A stretch of 64,000 nucleotides of DNA from the NCBI RefSeq assembly GCF_024341905.1, contig NZ_BQXY01000010.1, positions 62,001 to 126,000 of the forward strand, in the 5' to 3' direction. The notes under the pieces were generated by a model, which ran no database searches, had not been told where the DNA came from, and was given only the letters and a program-made list of their open reading frames with translations. Within the stretch, counting starts at the first letter, position 1, and every line of letters begins with the position of its first letter. The translations under genes and the position numbers were made by a program. Below are positions 55,927-64,000 of this stretch, piece after piece. Origin of the DNA: Clostridium folliculivorans. Lineage in GTDB: Bacteria; Bacillota; Clostridia; Clostridiales; Clostridiaceae.

Positions 55927-57252
55927 ATGGAAAGAAACGAATTGAGGCTAGAAGCCTTGGACCTAAACCAACAAGGCGCACTTCTTCTTAAGGCGGGAAA
56001 TATACAAGCTGCAAAAGAAAAATTTAATAAAGCCATAGAAATTGATCCAATGTTAATGGATAATTATAAAAATTATGGTGATCTTCATATGGCGACTCAA
56101 GAATACAGAGAAGCTAAAAGTATGTACAAGAAGGCGCTATTAATTGAAAAGAGAGGGGAGCTCTATTTCCTCTATGGTAATGCATGTTTTATGAGTGACG
56201 ATGTTCATGAAGGCCTTGAATACTATAATCTAGCTATTTCTTCAGGCTATGATAGTGATGAGATGCTATTTTTTATGGGAATGGCGTACGAGCATCTAAA
56301 TGATGAGCATATGGCTTTGAGGTATTTTCAAAAGGCATGTATTAAAAATCCTTCAAGGCCAGATTATCTTATTAAAAAAATCACTACTTTAGTTCGTTTA
56401 AATATGATTGAAGGTGCTGAGGAAAGCACCGATGAATTATTGAAGAATAATCCTGAGATGTATGATGGATATCACTTAAAAACACAATTATTAATTCACA
56501 AGGGCGACCTTAAAGATGCTATGGAATTTGCCAAAACAGCTTCCATTCGTTTTCCAGAAGATGCTGATTTAATGTACGATTATGTTAAATGCGTTGCTTT
56601 AAGTGGCGAATTGGAGTTAGCTTATAAGCTTATAGAAACTGCTAAAAGAATGAAATATTTTGAGGATTCGAAACAAGCCTTTACAATGCTTGAGGCGCAA
56701 GTTGCAGCTGAGAAAAACGATATAGAACGAGCTATAGCATGCTGCAAGGAATGTATATCACTTGAGAGCACTGAATATTTTGATGGTGAAGCGCGTTTTA
56801 TGCTAATGAACTTCTACCTTGCACAAAAAGATTATGATAATGCACTGGAAATTGCAACAACTCTTATCGCAAAGGACCAGGAAGATCCTTATTACTATGC
56901 TGCTTTATACTATAAACCGTTTTGTCTACGCCAGTTAAGAAGAGGGGATGAAGCAAGGCCTCTATATAAAGAAGCTAATTCTATTTACCGTTTAGCTACT
57001 TTAGAAAACCCTTCAGCTATAGATATTTATTTGTATAGGGTTATGTGTTTGAAGGATATAGAGGAGTATGATAAAGCCCTAGAACTTTTGGACTTCATAT
57101 TTGCAATCAGCGAAAATATCGCTGAAGTTTATACATTGAGAGCTGACATTTACCGTTCCTTAGGCAAGGCAACTTTAGCCAAAGAGGAACTTCAGAAAGC
57201 ATATAAATTAAAACCTGACTTAAAAAATGTCTATGAACAGGATGGTAAATAG
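55927..57252 (+). CDS. TPR-repeat protein
   Basis: 441 residues; AGGAGG before ATG 55927. Soluble, nearly all TPR helices, for example GNIQAAKEKFNKAIEIDPM, YREAKSMYKKALLIEKRGELYFLYGNACF and KATLAKEELQKAYKLKPDL. TPR chaperones bind WXG-type or toxin clients, and the gene lies two bases from a WXG100-like gene, so a cytoplasmic chaperone or assembly factor of this system is the best inference. Confidence 0.85.
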   Translation: MERNELRLEALDLNQQGALLLKAGNIQAAKEKFNKAIEIDPMLMDNYKNYGDLHMATQEYREAKSMYKKALLIEKRGELYFLYGNACFMSDDVHEGLEYYNLAISSGYDSDEMLFFMGMAYEHLNDEHMALRYFQKACIKNPSRPDYLIKKITTLVRLNMIEGAEESTDELLKNNPEMYDGYHLKTQLLIHKGDLKDAMEFAKTASIRFPEDADLMYDYVKCVALSGELELAYKLIETAKRMKYFEDSKQAFTMLEAQVAAEKNDIERAIACCKECISLESTEYFDGEARFMLMNFYLAQKDYDNALEIATTLIAKDQEDPYYYAALYYKPFCLRQLRRGDEARPLYKEANSIYRLATLENPSAIDIYLYRVMCLKDIEEYDKALELLDFIFAISENIAEVYTLRADIYRSLGKATLAKEELQKAYKLKPDLKNVYEQDGK

Positions 57253-57254
57253 AT

Positions 57255-57572
57255 ATGGCTTTAGCATACGAGAATAATACAGATCTAGCGTTTGATACAG
57301 ATGCGCTGAGGCAATTTGGAAGTAAGTATGGCAATATTGCTACTGATTTAAGGACTATGTCTGAGAAACTTGAAACCTGCCTTAAAGAATTAAAGGACAA
57401 TGGATGGACAACACCTGCTGGAACTGCGTTCTATAAAATGGTTAACACAAATTGGAGAGACAACATTGAAAAATATGCTGACTTGCTAGACACCTTAAGA
57501 GAGATTCTTCAAGAGGCTGCCTCTCAATATGATTCATTGGTAGAAAACAATATAGAAAGAACCCAAATTTAG
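57255..57572 (+). CDS. WXG100-like protein with WTT turn
   Basis: 105 residues, beginning 2 bp after the TPR stop. Two helices around NGWTTPAGTAF, where Trp51 is kept but the Gly of W-x-G is Thr. The C-terminus has YDSLVE, a YxxxxE variant of the export signal. Size, helical pattern and context support ESAT-6/WXG100 membership with a divergent turn. Confidence 0.8.
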   Translation: MALAYENNTDLAFDTDALRQFGSKYGNIATDLRTMSEKLETCLKELKDNGWTTPAGTAFYKMVNTNWRDNIEKYADLLDTLREILQEAASQYDSLVENNIERTQI

Positions 57573-57632
57573 AGCATAACAGCCAGTGGCTGATGCTAGT
57601 ATAGATTAAATAATAGGAAGGAGATAAAAATT

Positions 57633-57926
57633 ATGGCAAGTATTAGAGTTACCCCTGAAACTCTGAATGGGGAGGGAAATGATCTTATTGGTTACGCTGG
57701 AGATCTATCAGATATTCTTAAGACTATTGATAGCAAAGTCCATGAAATTATTGATGGATGGGATGGTTTGGCTCAGGATGCATACTTCGAAATGTATACA
57801 ACTATGAAGCAAAGCCTTGATAAATTTCCAGAGTTGGTGGATACAATAGGAAAAGCTACTGTTTCTGCTGCTCAAGCATTTGCTAATGTTGATGAGCAGT
57901 TACAGAGTGGGTTTAAAGGAGCATAA
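57633..57926 (+). CDS. WXG100-family secreted protein
   Basis: 97 residues; GGAAGGAG before ATG 57633. Standard start ASIRVTPETLNGEGNDL, and Trp43-Asp44-Gly45 in DGWDGLAQDAYFEMY between two helices. Typical EsxA-like length. The last gene of the secretion block, followed by a terminator hairpin. It may pair with the WTT protein before it. Confidence 0.92.
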   Translation: MASIRVTPETLNGEGNDLIGYAGDLSDILKTIDSKVHEIIDGWDGLAQDAYFEMYTTMKQSLDKFPELVDTIGKATVSAAQAFANVDEQLQSGFKGA

Positions 57927-57960
57927 AAATACTTAGATATTCTTTTTAAAAACAAATGGA

Positions 57961-57990
57961 TTTTGGGAGGCTGATTTTAGCCTCCTAAAA
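57961..57990 (+). terminator. Terminator of the secretion locus
   Basis: TTTTGGGAGGCT (57961-57972) pairs with AGCCTCCTAAAA (57979-57990), a 12-bp stem with one bulge-like mismatch and 6-nt loop. The T-run downstream is interrupted. It is 35 bp after the final WXG100 stop. Confidence 0.7.
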
Positions 57991-58035
57991 CTGTTTATGT
58001 CAATTTTTGCTGGTAATTTATTTTTTAGGAAATAA

Positions 58036-58548
58036 TTAAACATTTTTTGATTTATTAAGGATATAACCATAGTAATGCCTTATAGCTTCATCAACCAAAG
58101 TATTCATATACACATTTATATCATCATCTAAGGCTTTTATATGGTTAAGCATCTTAACTGTAGACTTTCTTAAAGTATAGGTTCTTTTAATAGTAAAAAA
58201 TTCTCCGTCAACAGGAGGAGTTACTCCATTAGCTAATGTTTTAGTGGTTCTAATATCTAGTATATTTTCTTTAGAGTAATGATTAGTTGTTTCAGCAGCT
58301 TTATTTTCATCAGCCTCTTTTGTTATATTCTTATCTTTTAAAGTATCTAGGGTACTGAGAGTATCATCGCTAGTATTATTTTCAGAATTATTATCAAAGA
58401 AGTTAAAACTTGATACTAAAACTTCATTTGGTTTCAAATGTTGACCATCTTCAAAGTCAACAATTCCATTCATATCGACTTCTTCTTCGTAACCCAAATC
58501 ATCCGGTCCTATAACAAAGTCTTTACTCTTTCTTTTTCGTGCCATATT
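58036..58548 (-). CDS. Ribbon-helix-helix-like protein
   Basis: 170 residues from ATG 58548 (GAGAGGT 8 nt upstream). An acidic, low-complexity N-terminal 110 residues with MARKRKSKDFVIG at the start, and a C-terminal 60 residues, TIKRTYTLRKSTVKMLNHIKAL and NTLVDEAIRHYYGYI, that fit an RHH (CopG/Arc) strand-helix-helix. Such proteins with long acidic tails occur in plasmid and ICE modules. It reads toward the secretion locus from outside. DNA-binding is inferred. Confidence 0.65.
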   Translation of the reverse strand, partial: NMARKRKSKDFVIGPDDLGYEEEVDMNGIVDFEDGQHLKPNEVLVSSFNFFDNNSENNTSDDTLSTLDTLKDKNITKEADENKAAETTNHYSKENILDIRTTKTLANGVTPPVDGEFFTIKRTYTLRKSTVKMLNHIKALDDDINVYMNTLVDEAIRHYYGYILNKSKNV

Positions 58549-58570
58549 TAAATACCTCTCATTAATATTA

Positions 58571-58597
58571 ATTTTATTACGAAGTGGGACATCCACA
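58571..58597. repeat. Half-site of the palindromic repeat element
   Basis: ATTACGAAGTGGGACATCCA matches the right end of the elements at 33528 and 35881, but no inverted partner lies within 100 bp. It is just upstream of the RHH-like gene. The rest of 58598-58970 is AT-rich with no gene. Confidence 0.5.
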
Positions 58598-58984
58598 TAA
58601 AGTATATATGCCATTCATCATTATAATTTTGGCTTTAAATTGTAAACTTTTTAAAAACTTAACTTTTATAATGGTAAAGAAGAAAAAAACATATCTTTTT
58701 AAAAACAAAAGAAGCTAACCACTAAAATTGATTTAAAGTAAAATTATTAACTTTTAAAGAATTAAACTGGGTTAGAAGTAAAGAAGTTAAAAATTTATTG
58801 AAAACATGATGGTTAGAAGGGATATTGATATAATCATAAATCATTTGAAAGATATAGAAGTTTTTATGAAGGTAGTTACTGAATATGTGTAAGCTTAGGT
58901 TATTAATAGTATAATAATCATATAAAACTAAAAGATACTTGATTATAATATAACTAAAAATCAGTTTTTAAAGGGGGAGTTACT

Positions 58985-59551
58985 ATACCAGTAAATAATA
59001 AAAAATATACTTATAGTGATTATTTATGTTGGCCTGATGATGAAAGCTGGGAGATAATAAATGGAAGTCCATATTTAATGAGTCCTGCACCCTCAAGAGT
59101 ACATCAAGAAATATCAGGTGAATTATTTTTTAAAATAAGATTATATTTACAGAATAAAAAGTGCAAGGTTTATGTTGCTCCTTTTGATGTTAGATTATAT
59201 AACGATGATGAATATGATGATAGTAAGGTTGCTAATGTTGTTCAGCCGGATATAACTATAATATGTGATGAAAGTAAACTAGATGAAAGAGGTGCAAAAG
59301 GAACTCCTGATTTCATAATAGAAATAGTTTCACCTTCTTCAACTTTTTTAGATTATGTAAAAAAGTTGAATTTATATGGAGATTATGGAGTAAGAGAGTA
59401 TTGGATTGTAAATCCAGTAAAACGAAATATATTAGTTTATAAGATTACTGAGTCGGATAATTATGGTACACCTGAAATATATAATGAGAATGATAGTATA
59501 AGAGTTAGTATATTTGATGATTTAGTCATTGACCTAGCTACTATCTGGTAA
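58985..59551 (+). CDS. Uma2 (DUF820) nuclease-fold protein, apparent ATA start
   Basis: 188 residues if started at ATA 58985, 5 nt after AAGGGGGAG. The resulting PVNNKKYTYSDYL and DESWEIINGSPYLMSPAPS is the normal Uma2 N-terminus; the first ATG (59078) would cut off these conserved 31 residues. The PD-(D/E)xK-type core follows: QPDITIICD, GTPDFIIEIVSPSS and REYWIVNP. Uma2 proteins are abundant and mostly uncharacterised. Alone, with its own terminator at 59603. Confidence 0.8.
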   Translation: MPVNNKKYTYSDYLCWPDDESWEIINGSPYLMSPAPSRVHQEISGELFFKIRLYLQNKKCKVYVAPFDVRLYNDDEYDDSKVANVVQPDITIICDESKLDERGAKGTPDFIIEIVSPSSTFLDYVKKLNLYGDYGVREYWIVNPVKRNILVYKITESDNYGTPEIYNENDSIRVSIFDDLVIDLATIW

Positions 59552-59602
59552 TATAGATATTTCATTTATATAAAAACAAATATGTGTAATACATAAATTA
59601 GG

Positions 59603-59634
59603 CTAGTATAAATTTTTGTTTATACTAGTTTTTT
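59603..59634 (+). terminator. Rho-independent terminator
   Basis: CTAGTATAAA (59603-59612) and TTTATACTAG (59619-59628), then TTTTTTG, 52 bp past the Uma2 stop. Confidence 0.8.
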
Positions 59635-59842
59635 GTTACGCTGAAAACAAATTCTTACAAATTTATTAACATTTACTTGGATGTGTTGACACACTTTGTA
59701 AGATAAAATACTATATTTATATAATACAAAATATTCCATAAGTTAAAACTAAAGGCAATTATTTAAAATACAACATGAGCCTTTAATGTAATAAAACTAA
59801 ATAGAAAATCTTACTTGAATAAATAATTAGGGGGAAGAGTTT

Positions 59843-60331
59843 ATGAATTATAAAATAGTTCAGAGAGATTTTTGGCAGGATGAAAAAATTATGAGTATGA
59901 CTACTGAAGAGAGATATCTTTATCTATATTTATTGACTAATCCATATAGTAGTAATATTGGTATCTACAAGATAACAAAAGAACAAATTAAGGAACATAC
60001 GGGGTACGAAATAGACAAAGTTTGTAATATGATAAATAGCCTTATAAGTAACTATAAGGTCATAGCTTACAATGAAGATACTAAGGAAATTGCTATTGAA
60101 AAATGGGGCAAGTACAATCTTATAAAAGGCGGAAAGGTCATGGAAGAATCTATGAAAAAGCAGTTAAGTCTAGTGGTGGATAAGTCGTTAGTAACTTATG
60201 TAGCTTTGAATATAAGAAAGAAGTGGGCTTTAGATTTATATACTCAATATTGTGATAAAGAGTTAACCTATTATGATATAAAAGAGCTACAGTTTAGAAG
60301 AAGTAATGAAACTGACTCATATAAAAATTAG
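59843..60331 (+). CDS. DnaD N-terminal/phage replisome organizer-like protein
   Basis: 162 residues; AGGGGGAAGAG upstream of ATG 59843. The opening YKIVQRDFWQDEKIMSMTTEERYLYLYLLTNPYS and IGIYKITKEQI, then IEKWGKYNLIKGGK, are typical of the winged-helix start of DnaD-like or phage replication proteins. The C-terminal DnaD (DnaB_2) domain is missing. No phage genes surround it, so it may be a phage relic or a stand-alone regulator. A coiled-coil gene follows after 12 bp. Confidence 0.75.
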   Translation: MNYKIVQRDFWQDEKIMSMTTEERYLYLYLLTNPYSSNIGIYKITKEQIKEHTGYEIDKVCNMINSLISNYKVIAYNEDTKEIAIEKWGKYNLIKGGKVMEESMKKQLSLVVDKSLVTYVALNIRKKWALDLYTQYCDKELTYYDIKELQFRRSNETDSYKN

Positions 60332-60343
60332 GGGAGGGATATT

Positions 60344-60607
60344 ATGAATAATTTTGAGCAGTATAAGATGGCTCTTTATAAAAGAGAAATTATAAAAAAT
60401 GGAGACAGAATAGAAAGTCTTACGAAGGCTAATGAAATGCTTAGCTTAGAAAATGAAAGGTTAAATGCTGAAAATATAAGAATAAAAGAGCAATTAGAGA
60501 TTTTGAAATTAAAAAATCACGGTTTTGTTGGTAGAGATAGAAGGGTTGGAACTATAGGGATTTTATGCGATAATGACAATTACGAAAATCAAGGAATTTT
60601 AAATTGA
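60344..60607 (+). CDS. Small coiled-coil protein of unknown function
   Basis: 87 residues; AGGGGAGGG before ATG 60344. Residues 20-60 form a coiled coil (LTKANEMLSLENERLNAENI), followed by a short basic/polar tail. Not recognised. Operon partner of the DnaD-N-like gene, 12 bp upstream. Confidence 0.65.
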   Translation: MNNFEQYKMALYKREIIKNGDRIESLTKANEMLSLENERLNAENIRIKEQLEILKLKNHGFVGRDRRVGTIGILCDNDNYENQGILN

Positions 60608-60783
60608 GTTGCTTCAAGAATTTCGGAATATATGATTAAATCAAACGTGTTGGGCAAGAATAATTGTGGAATATAAAGGAGAAGAATAAAATTTAATATA
60701 TTAAGTGTAAATAAAATCCTTCTACAAAAACAAGAAAAAGTGATATTATAGATGATGTATAAAAAAACTACGGGAGATTTAAT

Positions 60784-62217
60784 ATGAGCATAATCAAAAA
60801 TTACATCTATAATACTTTATATCAGGTTATGATTATGATCATTCCGCTGATAACAATACCTTATCTAACAAGGATCTTTAGCCCAGACCAAATGGGGCTC
60901 AATGCATATACGCTATCAATAGTTAATTATTTTATGCTATTTGGTATGCTTGGTATGCAGATGTACGGAAATAGACAGGTTGGATATGTAAGGGATGATA
61001 AAGAAAAGCTTAGAAAGTATTTCTGGAGCTTATACGTAACACAGATTGGGACAAGCTTAATAGCAATGGTTGTATACTATCTATTTGTAGGAATCTTTAT
61101 AAAGGAAAATCAGTTTATATTCCTTATACAAGGTCTTAACATGCTTACAATAATACTTGATATATCTTGGCTCTTTATGGGCTTAGAAGACTTTAAAAAG
61201 GTTGTTATAAGAAACTCAACCATAAAATTAGTTGGGCTACTTAGTATCTTTATATTTGTAAGAAGTTCGGATGATTTAATAAAATATATACTTCTAACTA
61301 TATTCATTAATGTAGCAGGACTTATAATAATGTGGGCTTACATACCTAAGGATATAAGAAAGATAGAAGTTGATATAGCTATTATTAAGGAAACTATTTT
61401 TCCTCTAATTAGATTATTTTTACCTCAAATATCTGCTCAGGTATACTTATTGCTATCAAGAACCTTAATTGGAGCATTATCAAATAACGATCAAGTTGCT
61501 TTTTATGATTATTCTCAAAAAATAATTAATATAATACTATCTCTAGTTGCATCTGTAGGGGTAGTGCTACTACCTAGGATTTCAAATATACTAGGACAAG
61601 GCAAGAAGGAAGAGATGAAAAAACTTGTAGAGCAAGCTTTTGCTTTTGTTTCATATGTATCTATTCCTATGGCTTTTGGATTAATGGGTATATCTAAAAT
61701 CCTAATATCTTGGTTTTTAGATCCTAAGTACTACGCTGTAGAAAATCTAACGGTGGTAAGTTCTATTATAATAGTTGCAGTTAACTGGGCTAATATTATA
61801 GGAATGCAATATCTAGTAGGGACAAAGCAAGAAAATAAATATACTATGTCCATAGTAATATCAGGTGTAATAAACCTAATAATGAATGTTATACTGATAC
61901 CTAAGTATGGAGCTACTGGTGCAGTAATATCAATAATTGAAGCAGAAGTTTTAGGTATAATACTACAGCTGATATTTGTAAGAAAGCAACTGCCTGTTGG
62001 TAGAATGTTATTAGGTACAGGCAAGTACTGGATAGCTTCTATAATTATGATGTTTTTAGTAAGCTATGTAGGTGATTTTATAAATAATCCTATACTGGCA
62101 AATATGATTCAAGTACTAGTTGGTGGGGGATTCTATCTATTAGTGATGTTTATACTAAAAGATAAGACTCAAGAGTTGGTTTTAAGTAAGGTTAAAGGGA
62201 TTATAATGAGAAGATAA
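60784..62217 (+). CDS. Wzx/RfbX-type polysaccharide flippase
   Basis: 477 residues; ACGGGAG before ATG 60784. Twelve to fourteen TM helices. The start IIKNYIYNTLYQVMIMIIPLITIPYLTRIFSPDQMGLNAYTLS is nearly the standard Wzx/RfbX N-terminus of Gram-positive EPS loci. Distinct from the flippase at 20447. It is followed by a bidirectional terminator and no glycosyltransferases in view, so its substrate may come from genes past the window edge. Confidence 0.88.
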   Translation: MSIIKNYIYNTLYQVMIMIIPLITIPYLTRIFSPDQMGLNAYTLSIVNYFMLFGMLGMQMYGNRQVGYVRDDKEKLRKYFWSLYVTQIGTSLIAMVVYYLFVGIFIKENQFIFLIQGLNMLTIILDISWLFMGLEDFKKVVIRNSTIKLVGLLSIFIFVRSSDDLIKYILLTIFINVAGLIIMWAYIPKDIRKIEVDIAIIKETIFPLIRLFLPQISAQVYLLLSRTLIGALSNNDQVAFYDYSQKIINIILSLVASVGVVLLPRISNILGQGKKEEMKKLVEQAFAFVSYVSIPMAFGLMGISKILISWFLDPKYYAVENLTVVSSIIIVAVNWANIIGMQYLVGTKQENKYTMSIVISGVINLIMNVILIPKYGATGAVISIIEAEVLGIILQLIFVRKQLPVGRMLLGTGKYWIASIIMMFLVSYVGDFINNPILANMIQVLVGGGFYLLVMFILKDKTQELVLSKVKGIIMRR

Positions 62218-62273
62218 AGGCTTTAACATATTATGCAAGATGTTAAACAGTGTTGTGCCATAAAATAGCATGA

Positions 62274-62314
62274 AAAAATATCAGTGTTTAGCAATATTAA
62301 ACACTGATATTTTT
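62274..62314. terminator. Bidirectional terminator
   Basis: AAAAATATCAGTGTTTA (62274-62290) pairs perfectly with TAAACACTGATATTTTT (62298-62314), with A and T runs on both sides. It lies between convergent genes and can stop both. Confidence 0.9.
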
Positions 62315-62380
62315 TTGATAACACAACACCTTATTCTTCAAAGATAAAGTAAAGAAAAAAGTATCGTTAAGTTTCATATA

Positions 62381-63463
62381 TTAAAGTGTGATATTTTCTG
62401 TTTTTCTAATTCTCAAAGTGATATTTCGTGCCTTATCAATAAATAAGTATTGAATAGCTAATGGTATAAATACACCTACTAATGTATATGCGATCCACCA
62501 ATTATCTATAAAAGCTACAACTCCAAACTTATTTAAATTATCAAACGGCAACTTATATAATATAATTTGAAGCATTCCTACAAGTTTAAAACATGTTAGA
62601 TGTAAAGCTAATATAATCAAAGTATTTTTTCCTATATAAGATATCAAATTAAATTTAAAATTAATTCGATTAATTTCCTTAGATAAATAAATCATAACGT
62701 ATATACCTAAAAGTGCATTTACTATAAACATACTAATACTCGGATAAGAATTAGTTCTCATATCTATGAAATAATTTAGTTTTGAATTATGATATAATAT
62801 ACCAAATGCAGTGATTGAAGTCAGAATATTCATAGGAACCTTTGGCTCTATTTTTTTGTAAGTGAAGCCTATATAAAAGAACAATAGGGCGACAAATGAA
62901 ACATTAAAAATTTCACTACCATATCTGCTGCTTTTGATGTTTATATGCATTTTTGTTAAATAAATTCCTAATATAAAGAATACTAATATAGTTATACATC
63001 TTATTGACTCTTTAAAACTGAAGTTTCTATTGCAATATGAAATTAAACAGAATAACATGTTTACAATAAATAATGAGGTGACAAACCAAAATGGAGCTAG
63101 TAATAACTCTGTTCCATCAAAAAGAAAAATATGTACAGCACTTTTTGCTACACTAGTAAACGAATATATTTTTTCAGTGCTATCAATAATGCCTATTTTG
63201 TAAATTAGGTTATTTAATACTAAAAATATAAATTCGTATTTTATAAAAGGTAAATATAAAGATTTTAGACGTTTTTTTAATAAACTAAAAGGAGAGCTTG
63301 AATAATCTTCCTTGTAAAAATATCCGCTTATAAAAAAGAATATAGGCATGTGGAATAAGTAAATAATTTGATATCCTTTTGCTCCACAATGTCCCATTAC
63401 TACTGTTATAATGGCTATTCCTTTTAAGATATCGGCATAGTTTGATCTTTCCTCAATTTTCAA
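62381..63463 (-). CDS. Acyltransferase-3 family membrane O-acetyltransferase
   Basis: 360 residues. TTG 63463 is chosen because AAAGGGGTG lies about 6 nt upstream. Ten TM helices. The opening ADILKGIAIITVVMGHCGAK and YLFHMPIFFFISGYFY hold the family's catalytic-type His and the FHMP motif (as in OafA/WcaF-like and NolL proteins). It adds acetyl groups to surface glycans or lipids from the membrane. It may modify a polysaccharide made by genes starting with the epimerase at 63756. Confidence 0.88.
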   Translation of the reverse strand: MKIEERSNYADILKGIAIITVVMGHCGAKGYQIIYLFHMPIFFFISGYFYKEDYSSSPFSLLKKRLKSLYLPFIKYEFIFLVLNNLIYKIGIIDSTEKIYSFTSVAKSAVHIFLFDGTELLLAPFWFVTSLFIVNMLFCLISYCNRNFSFKESIRCITILVFFILGIYLTKMHINIKSSRYGSEIFNVSFVALLFFYIGFTYKKIEPKVPMNILTSITAFGILYHNSKLNYFIDMRTNSYPSISMFIVNALLGIYVMIYLSKEINRINFKFNLISYIGKNTLIILALHLTCFKLVGMLQIILYKLPFDNLNKFGVVAFIDNWWIAYTLVGVFIPLAIQYLFIDKARNITLRIRKTENITL

Positions 63464-63755
63464 TAGTAACACCCCTTTTGTATACATTTATCCACGGCTA
63501 TTATAACATGATAATTGCAAAAAGAATATATTGTTAATTATTGTTTTAAGTGTATTGGCTGATTTTATAACATAAGTTATATATTTAAGTAGGGAAAAAT
63601 ATTGAAGAAAAAGAATTTAAATTGATTTTTAAAAACTATATTTCAATTAGTAATTATAGTGCACAAATTTGTAGATATAGTTATAATGTAGTTGTTAAGC
63701 TTTTAAGGAGTTTAAATAGAATTAATGTAAAACATGAAAAGTAAGGAGATATTGT

Positions 63756-64000
63756 ATGAAGAAAAAGATTATGGTTGTATTTGGTACAAGACCTGAGGCT
63801 ATAAAGATGTGTCCATTAGTTCAAGAACTGAAGCAACGAGACAAATTAGAAACTATAGTATGTGTAAGTGGTCAGCATCGACAAATGTTAGACCAAGTTA
63901 TGCAGGCATTTAACATAAAGCCAGATTATGATCTTTCAGTTATGAAAGCAAAACAAACTTTATTTGATGTAACTATAAACATACTTGAAAAGATTAAGGA
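63756..64000 (+). CDS. wecB: UDP-GlcNAc 2-epimerase paralogue, cut by window end
   Basis: First 81 codons only; ATG 63756 with AAGGAGA 6 nt upstream. VVFGTRPEAIKMCPLVQEL, CVSGQHRQMLDQVMQAF and PDYDLSVMKAKQTLFDVTI parallel the protein at 23926 nearly residue by residue. Function UDP-GlcNAc to UDP-ManNAc. It probably starts a further polysaccharide operon. Confidence 0.9.
   Translation, partial: MKKKIMVVFGTRPEAIKMCPLVQELKQRDKLETIVCVSGQHRQMLDQVMQAFNIKPDYDLSVMKAKQTLFDVTINILEKIK

Noticed and set aside
34773..57926. T6SS or Tad locus
   Set aside because: Kinase, phosphatase, FHA and CpaE-like genes recall these systems, but EssC, YukD and WXG100 genes are definitive for type VII, and no VipA/VipB, Hcp, TadA or pilin is present.
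58036..58548. Integration boundary of an ICE carrying the secretion locus
   Set aside because: The RHH-like gene and the half repeat at 58571 hint at it, but no integrase, relaxase or direct-repeat attachment sites were found in the window.
1..64000. CRISPR arrays, tRNA, rRNA or known riboswitches
   Set aside because: No regularly spaced identical repeats with unique spacers, no cloverleaf with TTCGA arm and no conserved riboswitch core were seen on either strand.

Overview
The window is very AT-rich, with Gram-positive Shine-Dalgarno sites (AAGGAGG/AAGGGG types), TTG and GTG starts, an LPXTG surface protein, an RRNPP-type regulator and clostridial-looking protein sequences. It fits a low-GC Firmicute, most likely Clostridium sensu stricto. 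I saw no rRNA, tRNA or CRISPR array. All family calls come from reading motifs by eye.

Layout. (1) 1-8850: decayed sequence, a membrane-anchored protein, an HTH-TPR regulator followed by a 47-residue exported peptide gene (candidate quorum-sensing pair), an L,D-transpeptidase, an LPXTG protein and an O-antigen ligase-like membrane protein. (2) 9230-25080: a capsule operon with a strong candidate promoter. It encodes a membrane dehydratase, an initiating sugar-phosphate transferase, the three UDP-L-FucNAc enzymes (CapE/F/G), the two UDP-ManNAcA enzymes (WecB/WecC), three glycosyltransferases, a Wzy-like polymerase, a Wzx flippase and a left-handed-beta-helix acetyltransferase. The gene content parallels Staphylococcus aureus type 5/8 capsule. 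(3) 25081-34770: a scarred zone with two ISL3-family transposase relics, small palindromic elements, a decayed second copy of a secreted-protein gene, a VanZ-like gene with a G9 tract, an LCP ligase and a YdcF/DUF218 protein. (4) 34773-57926: a long same-strand block encoding a non-canonical type VII (ESX/Ess) secretion locus. (5) 57960-64000: a ribbon-helix-helix-like protein, a Uma2 nuclease-like gene that appears to start at ATA, a DnaD-N-like orphan, a second flippase, an acyltransferase-3 protein and the start of a second UDP-GlcNAc 2-epimerase.

The most interesting system is the secretion locus. It has a full-length EssC-type FtsK/SpoIIIE ATPase, a YukD/EsaB ubiquitin-like protein, three WXG100-like proteins, a YwqH-like coiled-coil protein and a 479-residue putative substrate with a membrane partner. 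No EsaA, EssA or membrane EssB was recognised. Instead there is a PP2C phosphatase, a membrane Ser/Thr kinase, two FHA proteins sharing an unusual N-terminal domain, a MinD/CpaE-like ATPase, a TPR protein and a 2354-residue Ig-repeat surface protein. Two of the proteins carry repeated Thr-x-x-Leu motifs in acidic context. These look like FHA-docking phosphosites, so the proposal is a secretion machine controlled by threonine phosphorylation, analogous in logic to T6SS kinase/phosphatase/FHA control.
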